Assembly (NCBI RefSeq): GCF_964340395.1
Contig: NC_135557.1
Coordinates: forward strand, 19,243,725 to 19,307,724
Direction of reading: 5' to 3'
Origin: Glandiceps talaboti
Taxonomy: Eukaryota; Hemichordata; Enteropneusta; Spengelidae
DNA length: 64,000 nucleotides
Part shown: in pieces, positions 48,201-61,087 of the stretch
Layout of the letters: every line of letters begins with the position of its first letter
Position numbering within the stretch: the first letter of the stretch is position 1
Position numbers and translations under genes: made by a program
Notes under the pieces: model-generated
What the model saw: only the letters and a program-made list of their open reading frames with translations
What the model was told of the DNA's origin: nothing
Database searches by the model: none

Positions 48201-49110
48201 TACCATAGATCATGGGGGGGGGGGGGTGCATACCATCCACTTAGACACTAAAGAGAACTTGTGTTGCAAATTGATCTGAATTAATTAGTTAATTAATACA
48301 TAAATAAATAAATAAATAAATTAATTAACTAAAATAAATTGAATTGTTTATTAAAGGTGTAGTTCAGATTAGGAATCTAGATGTGAAAATCCGTTGTCTG
48401 TAGTGCGCCCTCTAAGTCAATTTGACGTCTCTTTGACAAACACAATTACTATACTAGTGGTGCACCAAAATTTGGTGTTCCCCTATTTCTTACTACTATA
48501 GTATGTGGTGACTCACAAGAAATATCAGTTTATATCATGTTGACTCCAAATAACAAAATTTGGCTATCGTTAGAGGGCACACAGGTTGTCTGCCAGAGAT
48601 GTAACAGATGGTCCAATGTAACCTTTGTGATTCCACTGATAAGATAATACTAATGTGAGAACCTGGGATTGAAATTTTGGCCTTTAATTAAGAAACGTTT
48701 CACATCGGTTGTGCTGACGAGGGCACATTAGTTCAAAATAATTCTACACTACTGTACATTAGACTTGCAACCATGGTAACTATCTCGAAATGCTGATGCA
48801 ACGTTGGGTCATTAAAAGGTCACACTACTACAAACACGACACATCATGCACATCATTGTATCGAAATTTTGCATACAAAACCCGGAAGTCGTCATACTCA
48901 CGACATCTGATTTACTACGGCTGCTAAAAAAAACCAAATGTTTGAGAATCAAAGAGCGTAAACTTACACTTTTTCCTTGGAGGTCTTGTTCAAGTCCCGT
49001 CCAAACATATTGGCGTCCAGGAAAAGCTGGTAAAAGCTGGGCATAACGACAAGTGTGAGAACGAAACCCGCCACAGACATGGCAAAGTTGATCAGAAGTG
49101 GTAGATACAT
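42168..49110 (-). CDS. DPAGT1: UDP-GlcNAc:dolichyl-phosphate GlcNAc-1-phosphotransferase (seven coding exons)
   Basis: The enzyme moves GlcNAc-1-phosphate from UDP-GlcNAc to dolichyl phosphate in the ER membrane, the first committed step of N-glycan precursor synthesis and the target of tunicamycin. Seven exons splice in frame at GT-AG borders to 405 residues, close to the ~408 of vertebrate DPAGT1. Signature motifs are DLNKTS (residues 39-44), [14 protein letters not shown] with the catalytic D109-D110, [16 protein letters not shown] (176-191), RVFVGDT with D247, and the cytosolic CPRHR (294-298). Many hydrophobic segments fit a multipass membrane protein. The start at 49110 opens with a short polar-free tail leading into the first membrane helix. 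The protein appears complete. Introns 1, 2, 3 and 6 contain MITEs. Confidence 0.97.
42336..42685. mobile_element. Full-length palindromic MITE in DPAGT1 intron 6
   Basis: The 350-bp element has long terminal inverted repeats: AAAGTGGCCATATGCATGAG on the left pairs with the right end over about 65 bases, continuing through GGGTATTTATTTTGGATTTTA. The centre is also partly self-complementary around GTTATTGTATGTACAATAAC, so nearly the whole element can fold on itself. Related copies lie at 36573-36839, 47962-48210 and 58007-58330. Confidence 0.9.
42737..42980 (-). CDS. DPAGT1: DPAGT1 exon 6
   Basis: Encodes the cytosolic stretch K-Y-D-P-K-T-D-K and [16 protein letters not shown], then [20 protein letters not shown] and the start of the last helix. 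The acceptor is TTTTATTTTCAG; the donor is CAG then GTGAGA. It enters in phase 2 and leaves in phase 0. Confidence 0.95.
43262..43327 (-). repeat. 33-bp tandem duplication of the exon 5 splice donor
   Basis: The string GACTACCTAAGTAAGTATAG occurs twice, exactly 33 bases apart. The upstream copy gives the exon 5 end. Use of the downstream copy would keep the length in frame but would read CCT AAG TAA and stop at once, so it cannot encode a full enzyme. Confidence 0.85.
43305..43493 (-). CDS. DPAGT1: DPAGT1 exon 5
   Basis: Encodes [20 protein letters not shown] with the conserved aspartate, two membrane helices, and the CPRHR motif. Its donor (CCTAA then GTAAGTA) is duplicated 33 bases downstream, at 43262-43281. 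Confidence 0.95.
44476..44790. repeat. G/C-rich low-copy repeat in DPAGT1 intron 4
   Basis: A patch with repeated TGGGG and CCCCA strings, including GCCCCACCCATTGGGGTGGG, which can fold back. ORFs in both directions across it have no support. Its composition is unlike the rest of the intron. Confidence 0.4.
44847..45081 (-). CDS. DPAGT1: DPAGT1 exon 4
   Basis: Encodes [20 protein letters not shown] followed by [12 protein letters not shown], the most conserved block of the family, and ends in LLYYNW. The acceptor is TTTCATCCAATCAG; the donor is TTG then GTGAGT. Phase 1 in, phase 2 out. Confidence 0.97.
45614..46202 (-). mobile_element. Nonautonomous DNA transposon, copy B, in DPAGT1 intron 3
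   Basis: The ends are GTGAAAGTGCAGCAGGAAAC and its near-complement (TTTTCTGCTGCACTTTCAC). It matches copy A (38883-39479) in reverse complement over its whole length with a few percent differences, and the flanking homology reaches about 46268. Confidence 0.82.
46321..46534 (-). CDS. DPAGT1: DPAGT1 exon 3
   Basis: Encodes a membrane helix, then [20 protein letters not shown] with the catalytic aspartate pair, another helix, and [15 protein letters not shown]. The acceptor is TTTTTTTTCAG; the donor is CTGA then GTAAGTA. Phase 0 in, phase 1 out. Confidence 0.97.
46679..47133. mobile_element. 455-bp MITE with GTTAAACACAGAACTG ends, in DPAGT1 intron 2
   Basis: The left end GTTAAACACAGAACTG is the exact inverse of the right end CAGTTCTGTGTTTAAC. 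A second copy in the same orientation lies at 60474-60920 upstream of the zinc-finger gene, nearly identical along the body but with its left end eroded. Sequence on both sides of this copy (about 46595-46660 and 47131-47208) is itself a diverged direct repeat. Confidence 0.88.
47787..47907 (-). CDS. DPAGT1: DPAGT1 exon 2
   Basis: Encodes [20 protein letters not shown] and then [19 protein letters not shown], matching the family at helix 2 and its loop. The acceptor is CTTTCTTTTCTAG; the donor is GAG then GTAAGA. Phase 2 in, phase 0 out. Confidence 0.94.
47962..48210. mobile_element. MITE of the AAAGTGGCCATATGC family in DPAGT1 intron 1 (right end lost)
   Basis: Begins AAAGTGGCCATGTGGATGAA and keeps the CCAAGTC.T.TTTGTAACTCAATA and GTACGTACAATAACAAAC blocks. 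The right terminal repeat is missing. Confidence 0.7.
48402..48583. mobile_element. Short MITE (AGTG.GCCCTCT family) in DPAGT1 intron 1
   Basis: AGTGCGCCCTCTAAGTCAAT at the left and TAGAGGGCACAC at the right form terminal inverted repeats. The body shares GTGCACCAAAATTTGGTGTT with 57834-58006 and 59280-59446. Confidence 0.78.
48968..49110 (-). CDS. DPAGT1: DPAGT1 exon 1 (start codon)
   Basis: Begins [16 protein letters not shown], the first membrane helix, and continues to DLNKTSKEK, a conserved family signature. The donor is AAAGT then GTAAGT. I chose the ATG at 49110 because it leads straight into helix 1, as in other animals. An in-frame extension upstream has no ATG. Confidence 0.93.
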
Positions 49111-50836
49111 CGTGAAATCGTTTCTGCGTGTCAAATGCCTTGTAAAACAGTGGTAGAAATGGGTTGTTGTAGTCACGAACCAAACATTAGTAGGACTTTT
49201 ACTTTGCAAGCACCGAAATACTCGAAACTGTGTAAGACATGCACGTTACACGTTCAGTACGTTTACGAGTACCTCGCAACCTTCGTACCTGATCAACAGC
49301 TGATTGTGTCATATCTGCGCATGCTCGAATTTATTTGACCTGACTTTACTGCTGAGTTTACAGGTCATCGCTGCAGACCAGGAGCTCGGAGGAGGTCATC
49401 TAATGATCTAGGGTAGCTAGCAGGTGACTGCTAGTATTTTGATCCAAAGCAGAGATTGAGTTGGTTTAGGGCTACCGGTGGTCCCATGACCCCGGTCCAT
49501 GGTACGATCACCAGCTCAGGCTTCATTTCTCAGAGTTTTATTATATCTTTCAGACACTGAGGTGACAGACAGTGACTGCCAAACGATTGTCCGGAAAAAT
49601 TCAGATTTTTTTGATCAATGACAGTGTATTACTATTAAAGTCAAATGAAAACAACTATCTGGGAAAGATGATGAAGGACCATGTGCATTATTTCACTGAC
49701 ATGTACGTACGTGTTTATTTTTTAATGATGATGATTGATGGAAATGCAATGTTATATTTGTCAAGCAAACTCGGGAAGCTGGACAATTGGACCCGGCGGC
49801 ATCAATTACAATTGGACCCAAGACCAAGTCAATAGGACCCTCCATCAAAGCCTGTCTCAACACAAATAAGTGATATCACATGACAGTTCAACTCTGTCAC
49901 GTGTCATCAACCACCTATGAGAAGCGTCCAGGACAGAACGTGAAAATGTTGCCATAACAATAGAAAGTCAATAGATTGTAATTACATGTACTCATTTTAG
50001 TACCTGGATGATTGAAACTATTGATAAATATTTTCGATAGTAGGACATTATTAACAGCTACTTTCTTTGAAGTATAATAGAAATGGCGTTATGGAAAAAA
50101 AAACCAAAAAGGTTCCGTTGACGAAGTCAATGTTTCTTTTCATAGTTGAGTGTTTAAAACGCAAATTAAAAAAAGTATAGGAGATTGAAATATTCTGAGT
50201 TCAAATCTTCTTAAGTTTGATACCAGTAAATAGTAGCATTTCTACAACACATTATTGATAAGCAAAAGTGATGACGTCATTTCAAGAATATATGGTAGCT
50301 ATAAAGATATTTCATAATTTAGTTTTCCTTTAAAAACGGTCAATTTTTATTTCGATGTTAAATTTGGGGAAAGAAGAAATAAGCAAAGAAACGCTAACAC
50401 AAATATATCCCAGTCGGTTTAAAGGACTAGCTCTTACCTCTAAGCTCAGTCCCTGAACATCAAAGGACGTTGCAATTGTATTTCGGAAATAATAGCTAAC
50501 ATTTACAAACACTTGTACACACACTCAACATACTGAACATAGCTTTAATAGCAGCCTGACTTAAGCTTGTAACTTAGCAACTGCGAATCTTAACGGATTT
50601 TATCTTCTATTTGATATGGAAAGCTATTTTTACACCACAGTAAAAACTGCTTAATCATCAGAAATTACCGACACAAATCTCACATATTATCACAATAATG
50701 TTGACCATTCATCACGAGATACGCGTCAGTCAATATATCAAGTCATCAAAAATGCAAAGTTTTACAAACGGCAATTATTATTATTCACACTTTTGTTGTA
50801 AAACATTCAAGACCAGCGGCAGGTTATATCTTCCGA
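49111..50836. other. Intergenic region upstream of DPAGT1
   Basis: It contains the presumed DPAGT1 promoter near its left end and the 3' flank of the secreted-protein gene near its right end. I see no gene or repeat between them. Confidence 0.5.
49316..49324 (-). promoter_or_regulatory. NRF1-like site TGCGCATGC upstream of DPAGT1
   Basis: TGCGCATGC matches most of the NRF1 consensus and lies about 205 bases before the DPAGT1 start codon in a CpG-containing patch. Housekeeping promoters of animals often use NRF1. The role here is inference. Confidence 0.35.
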
Positions 50837-54257
<3,421 letters not shown>

Positions 54258-54403
54258 TTTCGAAAGCAGAATGTCTTGTTTCCAATACGAAAATGGTATT
54301 ACGCTCTGTCACCGATACGCGTACGCCAGTCAGTAACAGTATCTGCCTTAATGGTATCTGATCTATCTTGTCATAGACTATCTGATATCAACCCCTCCAC
54401 TGT

Positions 54404-54413
54404 TATTTATAAA
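54404..54413 (-). promoter_or_regulatory. Candidate TATA box of the secreted-protein gene
   Basis: On the minus strand TTTTATAAATAAC lies about 150 bases before the start codon, which would leave a 5' UTR of about 115-120 bases. Confidence 0.42.
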
Positions 54414-54701
54414 ACATCTCATCCAATTATCTTCGTTTGTCGATAATGTTTTCATTTTGCTTCATGCTCATTTGCTGGGTATGTCGTCAGTTGTTTGTAT
54501 TTTGATTAAGTTGGCAGGAAATGAGGACACTGTATAATTAATGTCACAAACAACCTTTGATCTTTGAGTTGATACCGTATGTGAAAGCGTACTTTTGTGT
54601 ACCTCGTAGACCTATGCATCATGATCAGTTCATAGTGTACGAAACCTTGGTCTGTTGGTTGTCTAAGTCTAAGAGAAAACGAAAGTATTCTTTGTGTTCT
54701 T

Positions 54702-54916
<215 letters not shown>

Positions 54917-55470
54917 CTACAAAAAAACATGCCACATTTTATAACTTTAATGATTATCAGAATGGTTGCAATAAATACTCAACAATTTGTAATTTCGTCT
55001 TTTATTTCTAGGTTAAGAACAGAAGACATTATGGCTGCACAACAATTAATATACAAAATGTATAAACAGGATGTTGTCCTGTCATGACCTGATATCAAAC
55101 CTATAAATAGAGCAGAGCCCTCTATGAATAAAGTACCTGTACGTGCCAGTGGTTTTAGAGTTGGGAAAGAAAGATATGTCATCAAGTAACGCATCTGTTA
55201 GGTAAGGGAAACGTTGGGAAGTCATAAACTGATGACCCCAGTTAGATAGTAATCGGCAGATTGACGTAGTTGAACTTTAATTACTGTGTTTCTAGAAACT
55301 GAAGTTGTCTTTACGTGAGAATGTTGAGAAATAAGAAAATAACCAAGAAAACAATTGACGGTGTCTACGATATCGTATAATTATGTCAATGGTATTCTAT
55401 ACTTAGTACACAGTTAATCAACCGTACCAATCAACCAACCAACCGACTAAACTGGCCCACCATGCATCCA

Positions 55471-55507
55471 TATCCATCCATCCATCCATCCATCCATCCA
55501 TCCATCC
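55471..55507. repeat. (CATC)n microsatellite
   Basis: About nine CATC units. The following 55520-55640 resembles 9395-9515 of the left arm (CAGCTGATAATTTATTATACC and GACCCCGGC), so it lies beside a dispersed repeat. Confidence 0.85.
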
Positions 55508-55716
55508 GACATCGCATTTCATTGGATATTAAGACGGATATGTAAATAATACCCAATATGATGATATCAGCTGGATGGAAAATCAGCTGATAATTTATTA
55601 TACCAATACATCAAAAATAATGTAGAGTGGACCCCGGCCGGTCTGGTGCGCCATGTTTCCCACCTCCAAACTTTATTCCGGATTGGGTCATTGAAGGGGC
55701 AAAGACATAACCTCTA

Positions 55717-55739
55717 TGTTGTCGACGACTCAGCAAAGG
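55717..55739 (+). pseudogene. Duplicated 3' end of secreted-gene exon 2 with its donor
   Basis: TATGTTGTCGACGACTCAGC followed by AAAG and GTATGACACACACA is identical to the exon 2/intron 2 junction at 52006-52049, but on the opposite strand. Like the original it runs straight into a CA tract. No other exon of the gene is found around it. Confidence 0.7.
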
Positions 55740-55742
55740 TAT

Positions 55743-55743
<1 letters not shown>

Positions 55744-55828
<85 letters not shown>

Positions 55829-55834
55829 CATACA
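55744..55834. repeat. (CA)n(TA)n(CATA)n microsatellite
   Basis: About 26 CA units, 13 TA units and a few CATA units. It follows the exon fragment at 55717. Confidence 0.95.
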
Positions 55835-56040
55835 GGTGTGTAATATTTCATAGATTGTTGTTTTCTAGGTCTACACACTAAATATAACAATCTTTTGACT
55901 ATATATTCCTACCTGTAAGGAGAAAATAATAATATTTCTACTAGTATAGAGATTGATACATTTGTAGCAACAGGATTCGTACGATATTTTCCTAAGAAAA
56001 TGGCAATCTAAGCAATAATACGTGACCCTTTGGGCAAAGT

Positions 56041-56222
56041 GAACAGAATTTCGGATCAACTTTCAAAACATACCAATCACTATAGAATAAATGTCATGGG
56101 CTATGAGTTAATGTAGATCTGTCGGTCAGAAGGTTTGTCTGAATGGATATAAAGGGTGGCAAATTGAACAGAATTTCGGATCAACTTTCAAAACATACCA
56201 ATCACGATAGAATAAATGTCAT
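56041..56222. repeat. Direct repeat of about 57 bp, 125 bases apart
   Basis: The stretch from GAACAGAATTTCGGATCAAC to AGAATAAATGTCAT occurs at 56041-56097 and 56166-56222 with one visible difference (CACTATAG versus CACGATAG). Confidence 0.85.
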
Positions 56223-56344
56223 CATCGACATTACCTATGTTAGAGTCTTCAATTCGGAAACAAGCAAAGCCCGGCCCATTAAATGCCAGACCAAAGAGCT
56301 AGGAAACAAATCACATAGCACTGCACATATACGTATAGCCGATT

Positions 56345-57833
56345 AGGGCGAGTAGCCTCAGGGCCGGGGTTGGGGGGGGGGGTGAACTAAACGCTCACAA
56401 ATATCCTACTGTCAACTTTTGGCCGTCACACTAGTGACGGAAATAGCGCCCTCTAACAACACATCATCTAATTTATAATTCTATCTGGTTTGTCTGTTGA
56501 AGTTCTAATTACCAGTACTGTATGGTTTACATTTCGTAGTCTTAAGACTATAAGAGCAATCGATTACGTATAATATGTGGATTATATTTGAAAATTTGAA
56601 GTAAAATCCTTCAAATTCTAGCATCGCTCATATGTCGCGAACTGTAAACGCCGTCTCGGAACACTTTAGGGTTAGTTAGAGGGTCCTAAATTTGCATATA
56701 TCATCAATCTGCTGAGCTAGAGAGACGATGATCACCCAGGAACCAGGGACGCTGTCGTCGTATACAACTTCTGCGATTCGATTGACAACATCATAATATT
56801 GTATGCAAGTTGAAGTTTTATTCGAGGTAAATTTATCATCTCGATGTTATTTTATCTATTAGTATATAATTTTGCTCATGGTATAACCGGTTTTAGCGCT
56901 GTCTCAACGAGCTTCGTGTATCGTAGCAAATGAAATGCCTGTATCCGGAAAACTTTCTTCGCTCTGGCTGTCCCATTTGGCGGAAATTTTAAAAAAGACA
57001 TTGAAAAATACGTGACATGTTGTTTTGTCTTGTCATGTGGTAATCCCTTCCTCGTGTACGACAACAAATATTACCCAAATATGAGATTTTGTGAAATTTT
57101 ATAGCAAGTTTCGGTCTGATCGCGATCGCCTGTTTGGTAAGGGCGATTCCATGACTGAAAAAGGGTGGGAGTTAGGACATTCATGTAATCGACATGTGAA
57201 GGCAAGGTGGTCTGTTTAGTTTAAAGATGTGGATAAGTCCTGAAATGTTGCATTTTTAGACAATATAACATGTATTCCCCTTTTAAAGAATAAATGGTAT
57301 GGCAAACCGTTGCCAATGTTATAATTTCTAGTGGAAAAGGAAATGGTATACACACCCCTGTGTACAAATGAAACAGTCGTCGTCATCGTTGCAATTTCCA
57401 ACATGGCGGTCAACCCTACGCCAGATAATTTGGTTTATTCCACCATCGATATTGTGTTTGTCCGAAAATATAAAGTGCTCAACATCTGTAGTGAGGTCGT
57501 GGGATCTCTGAGAGGGCATCACGACTGAGTTCGGAAAAGATTTTTTTGGGAATTGAGGGAAATCAAACCGCCAGTGTAGTTGGGATATACCATTATTTTG
57601 TGGGGGTGAAAGCCGTGAAGGTCAATTGAGGGACTACACAGACTGTACATCATGTTGAAGTTGTTTCCTGTGTGAAACATATATAGTTTCTTCTCATTTT
57701 GAAGAGCGTGCATGGCCATATAGTGTTTCTACTGCCTAAAGTATAGTGTATATGTTGTTGCTATGGGACTGTGGAATTTATATACAAACGGTATTTATTA
57801 TTTATTGTAAGATTACATTTTTATAGTGACCAT
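56345..57833. other. Repeat-poor region with scattered CpG, possible promoter zone
   Basis: No gene is supported. CpG is more frequent at 56620-57560 than in the flanks. It may hold the promoter and 5' exon of the zinc-finger gene, but no splice donor could be chosen with confidence. Confidence 0.35.
57397..57410 (+). promoter_or_regulatory. YY1-like site TTCCAACATGGCGG
   Basis: The AA.ATGGCGG core matches the YY1 promoter element. It is about 3.6 kb upstream of the zinc-finger exon. A short frame from this ATG stops after 42 codons. Confidence 0.28.
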
Positions 57834-58006
57834 CAGTGTGCCCTCTCTGAGCCAATTTGATGCACCACTGATGTACACAATTTCTAGTGATGCACCAAAA
57901 TTTGGTGTGCTCCAAACTCTTACTTTGTAGTGCCTCACAAGAAATCCCAGGTTTTATCATTCTGACCCACAACAACAAAATTTGGCAATCATTCGAGGGC
58001 ACACTG
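57834..58006. mobile_element. Short MITE with CAGTGTGCCCTC ends
   Basis: CAGTGTGCCCTC on the left is the inverse of GAGGGCACACTG on the right. The 173-bp body contains CACCAAAATTTGGTG, itself palindromic. It directly abuts the next MITE. Confidence 0.85.
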
Positions 58007-58330
58007 GTGGCCATGATAGTGATGAGAATTTGGCATTTATTTGAGATTTTAACTAATAAAATAACCTGTTATGTTTTCCTACATACAAAATGAAGTCAAA
58101 CAGCGATGGACCAAGTCCTTGGTTGTAACTCAATAAATTGTAAAAAAAAAAAAAAGTGCAAAAAGTTTGTTATTGTGCAAATGATAACAAACTTTTCACA
58201 AACTTCTTAGTGTTTTGCATTTATTGAGTTACAAGTATAAACTTAGTTAATGCAGTTTTTTCACATTATTTTTTGGCAGTAGGAAACATAGTAAAGTTGT
58301 AATCTATACTCTCATTTGCATAAGGTTGAT
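58007..58330. mobile_element. MITE of the AAAGTGGCCATATGC family
   Basis: A diverged copy with GGTGGCCATGATAGTGATGA at the left, a GTTTGTTATTGTGCAAATGA centre that folds on itself, and TCATTTGCATAAGGTTGATC at the right. Confidence 0.7.
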
Positions 58331-58737
58331 CATTTCATGAACTGGGCAAAGTTACATTGCACATTTCATGAATTGGGCAGTTTCATGGATTGGGTGTAAC
58401 AGATATACAGTTTTATCCAGTAACTTGGGAAACATTTCCTGACAGGGCTTAAATGCAAAATCAGATATATTTTGTTGGGATGGGCTATCTTTTCAATTGT
58501 TTTTCAATTGTAAGTGAATGAATAAATGTGAAAAGCTGAACTTTTTTGAATTTCTCCTCCACAGGTGTGTTGACAGTAATGACTTTTATCTAAGAAATTT
58601 CTTGTGAAACATATTTGTAAAAAGTTGCATTGACTTATGGCCAAGCAGATGATCCATTCATCAGACATTAACAGGTAATGTATGGTGTTGCTCATCTTGA
58701 CTAGTCAAATGATTCTTACAATATCTACAATATCTCA

Positions 58738-59035
58738 GGCCTCGAAATTAACATTTCACTTTGGTAGTTCCAGTGCGCTACCAATTTCAGAAAGTGGTAG
58801 CCAAAGGATGGTGACAATAGTCCCATAATCCTGAACTGAAAACAGCGTTCCTCTATTGGAAATATGTGTGTTATTAAAATACTTTTATGTCTGTAAATCT
58901 GCCATCCTTTAATTAAATCAAAACATAATTAATCAGTGCTAGCCTGAGTAGGCTACCAAGCTGCAAATTATGGTAGCGCCATGAGAAGAATTGGTAGTCT
59001 GTGGACATGGAACTACCATTAATTTCGAGCTCTGT
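58738..59035. mobile_element. MITE with GGCCTCGAAATTAA / TTAATTTCGAGCTC ends
   Basis: The ends are inverted and imperfect. The inside carries several GGTAGC/GCTACC and GGTAGT/ACTACC pairs. A truncated relative is at 20325-20435. Confidence 0.72.
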
Positions 59036-59279
59036 ATCTTTATAGAACTCTTTCATGGTTTGATATGTTAGCATGCCCCAAAATAGTACAGGCTGTCATT
59101 ATCTAGTAAAAGTTCATATCATCCATGTAGACTTTCAAAATAGTTGCCCCGACACTGAAATTATTTTCAAATAGTTTTAAAAGTGCTCCACGTATAGTCT
59201 CTAGATAAAACCCCACTGTGTTGATCAAAAGAATTTTTTCAACCCCGTTTGCTACTATTTTCCTCTCAAACATACTAAC

Positions 59280-59446
59280 CAGTGTGCCCTCTAAGCCAAT
59301 TTGATATGCTACTGATGCACTCAATCTCTAGTGATGCACCAAAATTTGGTGTTCCCCTATCTCTTACTATATGGTGACTCAAAGGAAATGCCAGTTTTTA
59401 TCATCGTGACTCACAACAAATTTCACTGTTATTACAGAGCCCACTG
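59280..59446. mobile_element. Short MITE with CAGTGTGCCCTC ends
   Basis: Same family as 57834-58006, with the right end altered to CAGAGCCCACTG. It shares GTGATGCACCAAAATTTGGT. Confidence 0.8.
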
Positions 59447-59862
59447 ATACTGACACTTGTGCCTTCATCCATATTTGCACCCCTGAGTAACAATTTTGAT
59501 ATTACCAGTAGTCAAACCAACCGATGTTAAGACATCTAAGTCTGTTAGAATTCAATATGAGAGATATGGGGTTTGGCTGTGTTTCTATCTGTCCAAACGT
59601 ATCCATGGTGAACTTTTGTATTGAACTCTTAAATCTATATACATTTAGAACTTTTGTGGCCAATACAATGTAGGTTAAAAGGGGTAAATTTGTATAATGA
59701 TGGGTACAAGTATTAAATTTGAATTCATGAAAAAATCTGAGAAGTGTACTACTAAAATTCATCTGATATACTCACCAGTATCATTTCAAATCTTTATGAA
59801 TCGCTACAAAGCAGAGAGAGAGTATTTCAACTAATTCTTATGAGTATACAATCACATTCAGG

Positions 59863-60138
59863 GCTTGAAATACAAAATAAAATTCATAAGTCAACGAGAC
59901 AAATTCAAGAATGAAAGTCTGTCTCAATCAGAAATATGGCGTGTTCCAGAGTATGTGTTTTATGGTCCAGTGTTGAAAGCTTCACACGTTGTGTGGTTGT
60001 ATGTCATAAACAAGCAAGAAAACACTTGAAAGTAAAATGCCACATAATACTACCCCGTCCATGTGGACAAGTATTCCTGAAAAGTACCTGTGCAAAACTG
60101 CAAGTGCATATCTGGAACAGGTTGGCATTTCGAGCCTA
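59863..60138. mobile_element. Possible MITE with GGGCTTGAAAT / ATTTCGAGCCT ends
   Basis: AGGGCTTGAAATAC on the left is roughly the inverse of GGCATTTCGAGCCT on the right. The ends resemble the CTCGAAATTAA family, but the body is different. ORFs inside are unsupported. Confidence 0.4.
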
Positions 60139-60473
60139 AATATCATTACTTTAAGTGTTCACCAAGAATAGGATGTTTTCTGTGTATGCCAGAATGTTGG
60201 ACATAGAAAGTTTAAATGCTTGACCAGTATTTTGTGGTTTAAAATCCATTTCCATATTTTTCAGAAACCTCAATTTCTTGGAAGTAAACTCTTTACAAAG
60301 ACTCAGTTTGAATTAGGATTACAATTTAGTTGTGAAAAACAGTTGTCTGACACAGCTGCAAAGTTAGTCAAGAACGAAAGACAGATCACATGTAATCCTT
60401 AAGGTTCCACTGATAAGATAACACAAATGCAAGAATCTGGGATTGAAATATTGGCATTTAATTTTTAAAGGCA

Positions 60474-60920
60474 TAACTGCCTGGTGCTTGGCACCCTATT
60501 TTGCATATGACTGACTGTATGTTTTAGTGGTGGAGAACTTGTTGTAACTCACTGGCAAGTAATTACCAAAATATAAACGTTCCCTATCTTGGTTGTTCAC
60601 ATGCAAATGTCGCATATTTGAATAGTCCTGAGCGACACACAATCTAAACAGCTGTTTGCAGGAGAATCTGTCTCATTTTGAAAGGTTTTTACATTCTATG
60701 ATACAAACTGATTGATTTTCAACTAATTAGTGTATCAAATTACCATCCTACAACATTCACAAACAATGTGTACATGATTCATGACCTGTGTGTTTCTCAG
60801 AGCACAGAAAAAATGTTGAAAACAAGACCCAGAAGCTAGTGCTCTGTACAGCAGTTTGAATTTCCCGCATTTGCATAGATTAGCCATAATCCTCTTTATA
60901 TAGGACAGTTCTGTGTTTAA
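60474..60920. mobile_element. Second copy of the GTTAAACACAGAACTG MITE
   Basis: Matches 46679-47133 in the same orientation. The right end CAGTTCTGTGTTTAA is intact and the left end is degraded. It lies about 90 bases upstream of the zinc-finger exon acceptor. Just before it, 60400-60470 matches 48625-48700. Confidence 0.85.
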
Positions 60921-61000
60921 AATTCCTGAGGAATAAATAAGTATGTATGCTCGCTGCCTAGCAATAGCAGTACTTGACTTACCAGTAGGTCATTTTCTAT

Positions 61001-61011
61001 TTTTTTTTCAG
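61001..61011 (+). promoter_or_regulatory. Splice acceptor before the zinc-finger coding exon
   Basis: A run of T ending in CAG (TTTTTTTTCAG) precedes ATGAGAGAAAG. This implies at least one upstream noncoding exon. The first ATG of the exon (61012) opens a 13-codon upstream ORF that ends before the main start. Confidence 0.55.
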
Positions 61012-61087
61012 ATGAGAGAAAGTTCTAAAGTATTGCTATACATGATCTTTTGATAAAAAGAAGCTTACAAAGATATATACTGTCACA

